From Cenococcum geophilum 1.58 (Eukaryota; Ascomycota; Dothideomycetes; Gloniales; Gloniaceae): 64,000 nucleotides of DNA. The notes below the pieces were generated by a model that saw nothing but the letters and a program-made list of their open reading frames with translations, was not told the origin of the DNA and did not search any database. How positions within the stretch are numbered: the stretch's first letter is position 1; each line of letters starts with the position of its first letter. Where the stretch lies: assembly GCA_001692895.1 (NCBI GenBank), contig KV748187.1, positions 1,685,715 to 1,749,714 on the forward strand, in the 5' to 3' direction. A program made the position numbers and the translations under genes. Below are positions 33,130 through 45,194 of this stretch, piece after piece.

Positions 33130-33880
33130 AGGCATATTAGCCTATAAGTACTATTAGTATACGCTATAACGGCGAAATACCTACGCTATAACACGTACTA
33201 AAGCGCGCATTACGTTAAGAATTCCTTTAAGAGTATAACGGATGGCCTATAATTCCTGTACTTAGAGTAGGGGAAAGTCTTTACCCTTTAGACGCTAGCA
33301 GAGACCGTGCTTAGCGCTAGTGCGTACTAAGGCCTTAACATCCTTTATAAAGGACTTCTGGGCGGCAGCAACGCAAGCGTTAAGGTTAGCCGTATCCCCG
33401 CTAGCAACCCGCTAGCGCTTAGCCCTATTAATAAGGGCGAGTAGCTTATTTAGGCGGCTATAGAAGGCCTTAGGGACCTAGTCTGTTAGCTATTAGAACC
33501 TAAACTAACGCACTTAGACTTACTGGTTAGTATAACTTATTTAGTTATTAGCAGTACCCGTAATTGCAGTTAGCCTACTTACCGCAGGTAGCCCGCCTAG
33601 CGGTGGCTACGCGCTTAGCGCAGCGGAGGTAAATTGGTTCGAGTAAGACTGGGGGAGCACCTTGCGAGTAATAAGGAAGCTTAGACGGCGTCTAGTAGGG
33701 TTAGCGACAGCTATAAGCTAGTATAAAGAATACTTATAGAAGGCTCGCCAACAGGCGGACCAGCGGCGCTACGCTTGCGATTTATAATTAATTAGAAGTT
33801 AAGAAGACGGCGAGTCGCAGGCTAAATAAATTAAAATTAAATAGGAAGGGAAATCTGGTGTCCTACCTTAGTGGGAACTC
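33130..33880 (-). pseudogene. RIP-decayed antisense ORF inside the second Ty3 element
   Basis: On the minus strand one frame reads coherently for about 240 codons, with stops only where Gln or Trp codons could have been RIP-mutated. Pieces include SFLITRKVLPQSYSNQFTSA, VPKAFYSRLNKLLALINRAK, NACVAAAQKSFIKDVKALVR and LKGILNVMRALVRVIA. It lies between the chromodomain and the 3' LTR, antisense to gag-pol. I recognise no family. It could be an accessory or captured gene of the element. Confidence 0.45.
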
Positions 33881-34064
33881 CTACCTTTATAGATCTCTAT
33901 AAGGTCCTATTATTACATTATCCTATTATTATATTATCCTATCGTTACATTATCTAATTCACTTAAATTTATTAAAAACTTTTTATTTAGAGAAGGGCAA
34001 TAATAGCACTCCTATTGTATAATAGCGTCGGCTAAGGACAGCCGCTTAAGAAGGGGGGGGCAAT

Positions 34065-34267
34065 TATTAGGCCATAGAGATGTACTAGCCGTAACCGGCT
34101 TAGCGCAGGCGAAGCACAGGCGAGGCGCCTATAAAACGTAGTCGCCCCGCATCAGAGAACAGCAGAATTCAGTTCTACAGTTCTACTTCATCAAGAACCA
34201 GATACTCTTTGCATCCCGCTACTGTTATCACGTTACTATATGCCCTAAGGACCTTGGCGTCCTAACA
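34065..34267 (+). repeat. 3' LTR of the second Ty3 element
   Basis: It starts TATTAGGCCATAGAG and ends GCGTCCTAACA. It directly follows the polypurine tract and is followed by TSD CATAG. Confidence 0.85.
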
Positions 34268-34702
34268 CATAGGTAGGCTAGAGTTAGGTACCCTAGTACT
34301 TTTTAGTAGTAGAGGTATCTATTAAGCCCTATATACTCTATTCTAAGTAGCGTATTAATTATACTCTTTATCTTAGTAAGCCTTATATAGTGTTTATAGA
34401 CCTTTTTATTCTATAGTTCGGCCTAGGCTATTATACAGTGCGTAAGTATACTTTAGTACTTTTCCTACTCCTTTTTCCACTGCTCTTTAAACGCCTCTTA
34501 TATCCTAGCCCTTCTACTCTTCCTATGCTATACTTTAAATAGGTCCGCTAGCCGCATATCTGTCCCTATAATAGCAGCCGCCATTCTCTTAAGCTTATCC
34601 CTTCTAGTAGGCCGTATTAGTGGCCTCATTCTAGGTTAAAGCTAGTGGGCTATTATAGTTCGTATAGTGTTACACTCCCTCTTAATATATTCTCTTACCT
34701 GC

Positions 34703-34895
34703 TGTGACGGCTCAAACCATCGAACAAATATCTCGACAGAGACTTGAACGAATGCTTGCAAGATCAAGCGAACGAATGCTGTATTACGAAGATATTAAGC
34801 TAAGGAGCAAGAGAAGGTGGTGAGGCCACGTCTATATACACACGCCAAGTCTTAAGCGAACCCCTGACTAGGTGACGCGCTCCAGCGCCGTCACA
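34703..34895. repeat. Solo LTR, not RIP-mutated
   Basis: This 193-bp sequence runs TGTGACGGCTC...GCCGTCACA with perfect 5-bp duplication CCTGC at 34698-34702 and 34896-34900. It keeps many CpA and TpG dinucleotides while the LINE on both sides is depleted, so it arrived after RIP or was too short to be hit. There is no internal element; it probably formed by LTR-LTR recombination. Confidence 0.85.
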
Positions 34896-37800
34896 CCTGC
34901 CCCTCCTATATCCTTTCCGCGTAGGCTATAGCTAGCTCCTTTAGGTATATTTAGAGCGGCGGAAACCCCGTCTTATACTCTAGTACTGCTATTAGTATTA
35001 ATTTATACGCCCCTATAATAGTACAGAGGTATAGGTTCTACGCTACGCCTAATTAGCGTAGCTTAGCTTTACTTATCTTCTTAGGCTTTACCTACTCCGG
35101 TAGTAAGTACTAGGTACTATATCTATATAAAATTGCCGGCTGGACTACGGCGGAGTATATCGTCCGCGCCTTTTAAAAGGAGGCGCCCTATATAGAGGCT
35201 ATAAGCCGAGTTAGTATGGCCATTTACGTAACTGTCTTTGTCTTAACGATGTTAATATATAGTCCCCATTTAAGCTTTAAGTTGACCTATACCCCTAGTA
35301 CGCATAGGTTGCTAACTGGGCCTTCTATAAATCTATATATGTTAACTATAGCCTTTATATTAAACTTCTTATAGCTTCTTATAAAATGGATAAGGTGGTA
35401 CTTTTTTAGGGCGAACACTACCCTATACCGGCGTGCCTACTCTGTGTATATTTTATACGCCCTTTTTAGGGCTCTATAGTTCTCCTCTGTAGTCTTACTA
35501 TATATTAGTATATTAGAGTTATTAACGAACCTAAACGCTATAGTGGTGCCCCCTTATAGCTCTAGCAGGAGTGTATAGGTAAAGAAAAGGAATAGAATTA
35601 GCAATAGCGCTAAGCCTTAGGGTATGCTAGTGTTTATTTATATTATTTGCGCTATATATCCTCTAATTAAGAGCCTTGTTATTTGGTTATTAAAAAAGGA
35701 CTTTATAAACTCTACTATCTAGTAGGGTATGGCCTAGGCTTTTATATTATAGATTATTCTTTTATAGAAGACTTGGTTAAAAGCCCTAAAAATATTAAGG
35801 CTAAGTAGTAATACTACTAGGTTTAGGTTGCTTCTCTATACTATATGCACCTGTTAAGTTAGTAATTCTAGCGCTATCTATGTTAAGCGCCCCGGCCTTA
35901 CTCCTATCTAGCTAGCCAGTAGTATACCTATCTCTTTTATAATTCTAGATAACCTACTAGCTACTATTCTTTTAAGTAGCGTGATTGGCCGGTAGGCCTT
36001 TACCGTAAAGTAGGACAGCTTCTACGGTTTCCGGAGGACTACTATAATAGAGTTTTTAAATAGTTTTAGGTGGTATCTAATTACTATATAGCTGCTAAAG
36101 AGCTTAGCTAGTACTAGGGCTAGCTACTCTCCGTATATCTTAAGAAATTAATTAGTAATCTTTTTTAGGCCTAGGGCCTTATTAAGGCAAGCCCCTTTAG
36201 GGCCGCAATAATGTCCTCCTCCTTAACTTCTTCCTTTATAGTTTTTGGCTCTAGGTATATAAAACCTAGTATATTACTAAGGTCCGCCTCTATAGGTAGC
36301 GGGAAAAAATACTCTATAAGGATAGCGGCCTTCTCCTTATTATTATAGTATAGGGTCTCTTCTCCTGGTCTGCTAATAGGAGGGAACTATAATAGGGCCT
36401 TTGGCTTCCCGTCCGCTATATATACCTATTTTACTAACCTCTATACTTCCTTAGGGTTATTCGTTAGCTTCTTAATGGTATATTTTTATAGCTTATTAGC
36501 CTTTTACCGGATTGCCCTTTTCTTTTTATTATATGCGACTCTATAGTTAATCTAATTAGATACTAACTAGGAGGCCTTTTACGCCCAAGAAGCCTACTAG
36601 GTTTCCTTTACTACCTTTATATATTCCTTTAACCACGCTTTAAAGGCTTATGGCGAGGGCCACGCGCTAGGTATTGTCTTTACTATAGTATTTTTAATTG
36701 CTTAGTATATAGCCTCTGCTAGTGCGTTTAGTTTATCTTTTATATCGCGTGGGAACCTATATAGGGGTTAGAGCTGGCCCTTTAGTTTATTTTACACTAC
36801 CTTCTAATTAGCCTTTTTTTATAGTGGTCTCCTAGGTAGCGAAGGCCCCTTTAGCGCCTCTATATCTACCTTTATAGTAATAGGGAAGTAGTTAAACTCT
36901 ATATACTAGCAGCCCTGCCTTTAACTCTATAGCAGTCTATTAGTAATCTAAGGAAAGGTAAACACTAGATCTAGCATACTCCTTAATATACCCTTTACCC
37001 ACGTCTCTATACCCGCCTTAGTAGCTAGGCTTAGGCTAGCTGCCTCTATAGCACGGATAAGGTTATCCGCTACATTATCTACGCTTATTACTACTATACC
37101 CCCCTAGAAGGGGTGGTGTAGGTTAAAGTCTCCTAATAGTATATATTCTCCTTTAGCTTTTAGCAGCTCCGGTAGTACGCAAAGGCTACTATTCGTCTAT
37201 TAGGGGTTATAAATGTTATAAATCTAAATAGTCCGCTTGCGGCCCTTTAGTTTAATCGTATATGCGTCCACTAAGTAGTGCGTAGGCGCCTACTTATTTA
37301 TATTAATGGCCTTATTTATATAGAAACAGACCCTTATATTACCAACTCCCGCGTATACTAGGTAGTAGGACTTTATAATATATATTATATTTCCTTAATT
37401 CTTCCGCTACGGCTCCTAGATAGCTAGTATATCCAGCTAGGGGTTAGCCTACTCTACCTCTTATAGGAAGTAAAGCAGTATGCCGTTTCTACTGTTATTA
37501 GTATTATACTATATAATTATAAGCGGATTCCAGTATCTTAATATAAGATATCTATACTAGCCTCTAAGTTAGCTAAGTTAGTGCCCTTTAGCGTCTGTTT
37601 GCTCCCTTATAATATAGTTTTAGAACCTCTAAACACCTCTTTCTAGATTTAGGCTTCTGCTTCTACTTTTACGTTAGGCTCTATACTTTATAGGGGCTCC
37701 TAAGTTGCTAGGACTTAAATTAGGGCACATATACTACTATTTAGCGCTATTTAAAGTGTTAAGTAGAGGGTTCTCTAGCCCTTTTCCTTTTTAGAGTAGT

Positions 37801-39199
37801 TAATAATTTACGGTCAGCCGACCTTCCGGGGGGCCTCCTCTGCCTATATAAAGCTTTCCCGCGTAGTTGTTTCCTTTAGCTTCCTTTTCTTAGTTCGTTA
37901 TGAGGCCTCTTTAGTAGTAATCTTGTATTATAATTGTAATTACTATCCGCTCGCGGGCGCCTTATAGGTGCCCGCGTAGTATATTAGCGTAAAGGCCCTA
38001 ATTGCTGCAGCCTTCTCCTACTGCGTCCGCTTAACGCTATACGCCCTATTTTATACCTTATGGTCTACCTTATAGTTAATACACTTCTTAGGTGGGTCTC
38101 CTGCGTACTTACTAATATTATATTACCTAGCACAGCATCTATATCTAGCCTCTCTCCTATAGCTCTTAGCTATATAGTTAAAGCCCTAGCATTTAAAGCA
38201 TTACGTTACTAGAAATGTCGTCTCGTGCCTTATAACTAGGTAGTAGTCTCCTCCTAGAAAGAGGCCCCAATTAAATAGCGTATTTGCTATTTCTTCTAAC
38301 TATACGCCTATAATAAGTAACAATTAAACTTTTCCTCCCGTTTAGACTCTTTCTAATCTTTTCCACGCCAGCCTTTTTACTATAAGTCCCGCTATAGTGC
38401 AGTTCTGCTTTATTATGTCCTCTATTGTCTACTTAGCCTCTAGGCCCTAGATGGCAAGGCTTATAGGCACCGCGTAAACCTCTACTAGTATTAGTGGTAC
38501 GGTTAGTATAGCAAAGCGTCCTAGGACCTTTATTTACTCCGTTTCTTATAATAATCTATCTTTCGTGTCTTTATCTATAACGTACACCCTAATGTCGCTA
38601 CTCTGTAGCTTCTTTACGGCTTATATTTTATAGGTATCTAGGGGTCCTACGGCCTAGAGCTTATGTACTAGGGCTTAGCTATTCTATTTTAAGGTTTCCT
38701 TACAGTCGGCAGCGTTACCTATGCGGATTATAATCTCGTTTACTTTTGTAGGTTTATAGGCAGCTTATCTTATAGCTTGGGGCATTATAGGTATAGTGGT
38801 AGCGGCGTATGCGTACGATAGCGGGCCTATAAACACCGGTCCGCTCTTTATAGCCATTGTTGCGGCCCTCTAAAGGGCACCAATATCTGTCCGGATTGCT
38901 TTTATATCTTAGGTATACTATTCCTAGATTCCTTAGGTCTAGATAAGCTCCGCTAATATAGCGAAGGCTACCCAAAGGGTTGTGATCGCGGTAGTAAGGA
39001 AGGAGAGCATAGTAGTACGCTCCTTATCTGCATTAAGAGATCATTCCTGTAGCGCCTGCTAGGTTTATTCTACGGCTTATATAGTCTATAGGACGCGTTC
39101 TTAAAGGGCGCGTTATTTAATTGGGGTCGTTAAGGTTAGGGGTAGGGGCTTATTTATTTATTATGATCCGGCTTCAGGGGCTATATACTAGAAAACACC

Positions 39200-40720
39200 A
39201 CGTATACCTCCACTAACGCCGAATTGGGGTGTGTGATATTGATAGGAAGGGTTTTTATAGTCTTCTAAAGCTTGTGGAAGCTCTATTGGGCTTATTTTAA
39301 GGGTTTCTTTAGCAGGCAATTGCATCGTAACGTGACCTATTTATAACCTTAAATATTTTATAACCTTCTAGGTTAGAATACTCTTTTATAGCAATAGTAA
39401 GGAAATTTACCCTATACTAGTGTCTTATAAGCCCCTTCTAGTTCTTAGGCAGAGGTGGTAACTTATCGCGATAAATTTTCCTATAATATTTTAGGCCTAT
39501 ATAGAAGGCTACCTAAAGTGCTTTAAAGCTGTCTACCTCCTTAAGGTAAGTTAAATGAGCTATATATTGTTTAGGTAGCTTCCTTAATTATTTACCTTTT
39601 ATAATATTGTCTTTCTTAATAGCTACGCCGTCTTTATCCTATAAGTTATCCTCTATAGGTATATATTCGTAATACGGTTATTAACGGGTTAAGGAAGCTA
39701 AGAAACTTAAGGATCCTTTAGTAGGAATTAATTAAGGTTCTAGCGTCTTATTTAGGGTAGGAAGGGTAGGTAGGAAATTGTCCTTTAAGGTTTATAAGCT
39801 TGCTACGTTATCGTCTTAATTGGTTGCTTAGTCTTAATTTCCACTAGAATCTACCTGTCGATTTCTACCGTTTTCCACTTAAATCTTATTTAAAGTCTCG
39901 TCGTCCTTATCTAACGTTTTATTAAGCTCTTCCTAAAGCGTCCTATTAATATATAATATATTAATTACCTCCAAAATTTAATTAGCGTGTTTTTGGAGCA
40001 GATTTGTAAGATTTAGCTAACTGTTATTATAGAGCAATTGCTTATTAAACGTTACGTCTCTTATTTAAATTACCTTTTTTTTACTAGGTATATAGACCCT
40101 AAAGATATTTATTAACTGGTACCTAACTAGGTATCTAATATAAGCTCTTAGCTTAAGCTTTTAAGTATATAGGAGGTTATATTTAAGCGGGTAAGCTCTA
40201 TAGCCGTATATATATAGATAGGCTATATTTAGCTTTAATGGCGAGAGCCCTAGTGCTAACTAAAGCTTCTTAAAAGGTGTTATTTAGCTAAGCTGGGCGT
40301 TTAGTATCCGATTAATTAAATATACTATAGCTCTAACGATCTCTAGCTAGAGCTCTTCTGGTAATTAAGCTTCGATTTATATATAACAAGACTTAATAAT
40401 AATTACCCCCCTAAAACGTTTAGTAGAATTGTTCTAAGACTTTATATATAGGGCCGATTACTCTACCATAATTCCTTCTTGGTTTATCTAACTATAGAAG
40501 TCGCTACTAAGGGAGGTCTCGCCATTAACTTAGATAACCGCAATCTTCTAATTATATTAACGCTTCACCCTATTTAAATATTATATAATTGCTTACGTTA
40601 ACAACGACTTTTAGGCAAAGGTCTCCACCTTATTTATCTGTAAGAATTCGTTATAAAAATATATCGTCTAGTTGTAACTATTATACGCCACGATTATTAC
40701 GGACGCTTTAAGTACGATAT
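39200..40720 (-). mobile_element. Ty1/Copia integrase region, RIP-inactivated
   Basis: Minus-strand reading includes GYRAYPLKYNLLYT, LRAYIRYLVRYQLINIFRVY with IPSKKKVI-IRDVTFN (the copia integrase C-terminal signature: GY...Y-V...PS-K-V--RDV-F-E), and further left LRKLPKQYIAHLTYLKEVDS and DKLPPLPKN, the linker before copia RT. The RT itself is not found to the left until 26760, beyond the LINE/Ty3 nest. Stops are frequent. It is probably the 5' part of the element whose 3' part is at 25157-27060. Confidence 0.7.
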
Positions 40721-40859
40721 TACGACTACTTAGAGAGGAGTTGGAAGAAGCTAGTTGGTTAATAAGAGCACGGTCTAGGATAGAGCCGGTAGAACTATGT
40801 AATGAGAAATAGTAACTAAGGTTATATAATAAGCTCTGTAAGCTCTATAGGATCTATAA

Positions 40860-41040
40860 GGAACGTCTTACGTACCTTACGTACCTCACGTACCTTACGT
40901 ACAAGAAGGATTTCATAGGAGTACAGTTGTGTATTTAAGGACCCTTAGTCCTACCTAGATAGTTCCTTTCTTATAGTAATTCTTAAAATATAATTAGAGT
41001 TAATCTATTAGGCAACCACTCTACCAGTTATTATTACGTT
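40860..41040 (+). repeat. LTR-like sequence, left copy of an inverted pair
   Basis: It contains a GTACCTTACGTACCTCACGT tract, GTATTTAAGGACCC and TATAATTAGAGTTAATC. The same sequence in opposite orientation is at 45000-45190. Exact ends were not resolved. Confidence 0.55.
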
Positions 41041-44000
41041 ATTAACTTCCTATATTACCTACACACCTAGCCCATTAATAAGTCTACCGTAGTTCTTACT
41101 ATAAGGCTCCGTTATACAATTACTACCTAGTTATAGTATTAGAAGTTAAATAACATGCTACTAAAAGCAGCTGTAACGACGCCATTAACGGCAGTAACGA
41201 CCTTAGGGTTAGGTAACGATACCAGCATAATAGATACTAACTTACAACTAGTTATAGTCGGATAGTTATAGGTAATAATTAATTAATTAACAGATAATAA
41301 TACAGCACTTAAAAATAGGGTTAACGGAATAGGAGTAGCTAAAGTTAAGTTACCTTTAATTAAACAATTCTTAGGAAAGAGATTAAAGCTTAAAGGATTT
41401 CTTACGTAAATACACTTTAAAGTTATATAGGAAGGAGTAAAATTAGCAATACCTATAGATTAAGTAGCGTACGCAGGATTATTCCTAACAGAAAGGGCGC
41501 TTAAATAGTTTAAACCCTATCTTACAGAAATATAGGACAATAGTATAATAACCACTAATTAGGAGGTATGGTATATATTTACAAGCTAGGCAGGATTTAC
41601 GGAATAATTAATATAAATATTTAGGGACCTAGAAGTAACAACTATAGTAAAAAAAAAGCTTTAGGACCTAATATAGCGAACCTTAACAATTAAGTATATA
41701 GCGCAATTTTAAATATTAGCTACGTAGGTTAAATAGAATAATAAGGCGCTTATAGCATAGTACAAACAGGGACTTAAGGCAAAAGTCTAGGACGTAATTA
41801 TTCTAATAAAAGATGCGGATATCCTTAGGAAATTAATAGATTAAGTAATTAAGATTAATAATAGGATCTTCTAAAGGGAACAGGCTAAGAGAAGCTAGGA
41901 TAGAGTTTTATAGTTATATAAGACGTAGAGTACGTAATAACTAAAGCTAAATTAGAAACTATAGTATAGCGCAGAGCTAATAGACCTAAGCGGTACTAAA
42001 GAAACCTATAGAAAATAGAGAAAATAACTATAGAAACCTAAAAGTTAAGGATTAAGTAATTATAGGACTAGGGAGTATAGGCTAAACCAAGGATCTTATT
42101 AGCAGAAGACGTTTAAGCGGACTCTATAATAAAAGCAATAGTTTAAAAATAAAGCTTATATAAATTGTAAAAAACAAGGTTATTTTACTAGAGACTATAG
42201 AAGTAGTTAGAGTTACTATACAGTAAAGGGAACTAGACTAATAGTATATAATATATACGTATAGAGGGACAATAATATACTACAAGGGATAAAAGAATAT
42301 TTAATTAGAAGTTTTATATTTTGTTATAATAACGCATGCCAAATTTATAAAGACGCTAAGTATAGTGCAAGCTATTAGCCATAAGAGCTAAAGTTAAGAG
42401 GACTTAAAGAAACTAAAGAGTTAAACAAAGAATAAAATTAACTCTATAAGCTAGATTAAGATATTATAATAATATACGGATAAAGATTAATAATAATAAT
42501 AATAGAGTTGGAGTACTTATTAATTAATAGTAATAAGGTAAATAAAGGAACTAACTAGGGGTATCTAAGCCTTAATAACGTAATAGAAGTAAAGACCGAA
42601 ACCACTATAAAGCAAGGTTTAGTAACAGGTATTATAACACCATTAAATATAATATCCATTGCTTTATAAGATGGAAGAAGTAATATCTAAAGGCGATTAA
42701 GTAAGCAGACGACTGCTAGTGCTAGCTTATTACTTAATAAAGGCAAAAGGCTAAAGGCTTAAGATTTTTAAGATAAGATAAGAGATAACTAAGATTCTTA
42801 AGACGAGATAAGGTATACTTAAGGACCTATAATAGACAATAACCAATAGAGTAGAGTAACGGCTTAGTTTAGCGACATATAAATAAGCTTAGGACGAAGT
42901 TTCCTAAAAGCATAAGACTCTTAAAACGAGATAAGAACACTAGTTAAGCCTAGTTAAACTAAGGCTAGGGTACAGCTTAAGAAAGAAGCAAGCTTAGGAT
43001 TAAAGAATCTAAGGGATTAAGAATTCGGAGTATAAATAAGGACACCTATAAGTAAGAGGTAAGAGGCTTCGCTACAGATTAGGGAATCTATAGTATAAAT
43101 AGTAGTTAGACTAGGAGACAGATATATAGACCTAGAAGACTTACTAGGGGAACGAAGTGTTCAGCCTAAAGATTAAAAAGTTAATACTACGATTAAAAAG
43201 TAAAAGAACTTTAAGAATCTAATTATAAGACGCAAATAATAAGAAACCATAGACAAATTTAGAGCAAAAATCCTTATATGGCAAGAACAGAAACTAGACT
43301 AGAGTTCTAGTATAATAGGTCGTATATAAGACAGGGCACTAGTATAAAGAATTACTAATAGGCTAAGAGTAGGTACGCTAAGAGCTAAGTAGCTTACTAA
43401 ACTAGAAAATATAGAGGATTTAGGGATTCTAACTAGGTTTAAGGAACGGCATATAAAAGGCTATTACGACGTAGTAAGGAGAAGATACTTCCTTACGGAT
43501 AAGCCGTATACACTCTAATAACTATACTAAAGGTGGTATAGGCAAAGACATAATAATAAGTAGGAAGATTTCTATATATAGTTAAATAAGAGAGTTATCT
43601 AGGACTACCTAATTACGGAAAAAGTAATAAATTATATTAAGGGAGCCTTAATTATAATATTAAAAGATTTAGAGGAACAATTAAAAGACTAAAGAAGTAA
43701 AAAATATATCTTAGTACCTGCGAATAAAGTCGCAACGTTTAGATTAATATAATAGAGGTTTAAACTTAAGGATAAAAACGAGTTAAGAGTTAACCTAAAG
43801 CACCTAGCGCATTATATATTGGCATAGATTGTATATATAAATAATATATACAATATATACAAAAATCCAAAAGAAAAAAACCGGAAATACCCTATAAGGA
43901 TATATTGGGCGCTAAATAAGCGATAGTATAGAAATACTAAGTATATACACAGCTAGCATCTAGTAAAAGTTTAAGAGTTAAAAGACTTAATACTTTAACC

Positions 44001-44760
44001 AAGAAGATTCCTTATAGAAGAATGCTTAGACGGATAATAGTGGTAGGAATATCTAGAGAATACGTGTCTATAGTATATTAAGGATAAAAAACGAATAAAG
44101 TATTAGCTAAAGAGTAAGTTAAGTATATAAGGATCTAGCAGCTAACAGTTAGGAAAAGTAGAGGCCTATAGGACTAAAGGGAGCCAGTAATAGAGCCTTA
44201 GACCCTTAAAGGAATTTAAGAACAACACCTAAATTTATAAGTTAAATGGCAAGATTAATAGTTTAAAGCATTAATAGATAGTAAAGCAATAAGGAACTAT
44301 ATCTTACTAGCAGTAGTTAAAAGGATAGGGCTACTATATAGACAGAAAAAACACCCTTATCCGTTAGTTACGATTTCAGGAGATCTAATAGCCTATAGAG
44401 AAGGCATTATTAATCTTAAAATAGGACCTATTTAGATAACTATTAAAGAAAGACAAATCAAGATGTCTTTTAATATATTACTATTGGGAAAGGATAAGGT
44501 AGTACTAGAAATGCCTTAGTTATAGGAATACAATTTAAAGATTAATTGGGTTATAGGTTAGGTTAATATTAAAGATACCTAACGCCGTAAGATGTAATAA
44601 TAAGCCAAGATAGTATAGTACTAAGTAGGGGCGACCTACAAAGAAATAGGTAAGGGACTAAGTTATGTACTAAAGAGATACTATAAGTACGGTAAGAAAC
44701 TATAGTTACTAAAAAGTAAAAAGCTGTTAGAGTATATAGGTTAAGAAATAGTTAAACAAT
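41040..44760 (+). mobile_element. Ty3/Gypsy gag-protease fragment, RIP-inactivated
   Basis: Plus-strand reading shows a retrotransposon gag (IFRDLEVTT..., YIAQF-ILA near 41620-41720; YKQGLKAKV near 41765), a CCHC zinc knuckle near 42150-42200 decayed to YINCKKQGYFTRDY (two Cys and one His codon now Tyr), and a retropepsin-like segment FKALIDSKAIRNYILLA near 44265 (the DSG motif reads DSK). Reverse transcriptase, RNase H and integrase are absent. The fragment ends near the solo LTR at 44764 and the inverted LTR copy. Confidence 0.65.
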
Positions 44761-44763
44761 AAT

Positions 44764-44991
44764 TGTCGGTATTACCTGGGGGTACTGCAATTGCAATATA
44801 AGGTAACTGGTTCTTGGTTTCATTCGTGTCTTTTTTGTCTACCAAAAGAGGAAGAAAGGGGTAGTAAAGGTCGGGCTATCTATCGGGCCGTAGGTGGTCA
44901 GGTGATCTATACTACGCCATACGGGCCCTGCCGCATACGCTCCACGCTATTCATCTGGTGACGATATTTACAACCCCTACTCGTACAGACA
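44764..44991. repeat. Second solo LTR, not RIP-mutated
   Basis: This 228-bp sequence starts TGTCGGTATTACC and ends CGTACAGACA, flanked by identical ATAAT at 44759-44763 and 44992-44996. It has normal composition (CpA/TpG present) inside AT-shifted DNA. It contains no coding region. It is not similar at a glance to the solo LTR at 34703. Confidence 0.75.
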
Positions 44992-44999
44992 ATAATATA

Positions 45000-45190
45000 A
45001 TTAGTAGAGTAGGTTACCTAATAAATTAACTCTAATTATATTCTGAGATTTACTATAAAGAAGAGGACTATCTAAGGTAGGGACTGTAGTCCTTTAAGTA
45101 CATAATCCAACTCCTAGAAAATGTACTAAGTATGTTAATACGTTAGTACGTTAGTATATTACGTTTCTACGTTTCTATATTCTTATATTC
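45000..45190 (-). repeat. LTR-like sequence, right copy of an inverted pair
   Basis: Read on the minus strand it matches 40860-41040: GTACTTAAAGGACTACAGTC, TAGATAGT-CCT, ATATAATTAGAGTTAAT-TATTAGG. The opposite orientation means the two are not the LTR pair of one simple element. Confidence 0.55.
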
Positions 45191-45194
45191 CAAA

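Larger units (their letters stand above)
27676..34267 (+). mobile_element. Second Ty3/Gypsy chromovirus, RIP-inactivated, inserted in the LINE
   Basis: Two 203-bp LTRs (27676-27878, 34065-34267) run TGTTAGG (decayed TATTAGG) to CCTAACA, with TSD CATAG (27671-27675, 34268-34272). A polypurine tract AAGAAGGGGGGGG precedes the 3' LTR. Plus-strand domains: gag from about 28010, a CCHC knuckle near 29050-29095 whose Cys and His codons have become Tyr, RT with [14 protein letters not shown] near 29980 and YLNNILIFS (YLDD with Asp changed to Asn) near 30281, integrase (about 31550-32300) and chromodomain reading LQYLVKWKG-like near 32755. The roughly 1-kb between chromodomain and 3' LTR holds an antisense reading frame. 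Confidence 0.9.
27400..39180 (-). mobile_element. Tad-like LINE, split by a Ty3 element and a solo LTR, RIP-inactivated
   Basis: On the minus strand, from right to left, come ORF1 with zinc-knuckle reading CFKC-GFNYIAKSYRREARY (near 38200) and DPPKKCINYK, an endonuclease region (about 37800-36900), and reverse transcriptase with a GLA-LLLILFLFF and FVNNSNIL reading near 35530. A terminal RNase H/Cys-type end resumes left of the inserted Ty3 element (27660-27440, VIVFYPRYTAS... RIFLYRELLA). The Ty3 element 27676-34267 sits inside it with TSD CATAG, and a solo LTR sits at 34703-34895. Boundaries are approximate. No functional protein remains. Confidence 0.75.

Noticed and set aside
44764-44991. 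tRNA or snRNA in the unmutated patch
   Set aside because: TG...CA ends and a 5-bp duplication explain it better as a solo LTR.
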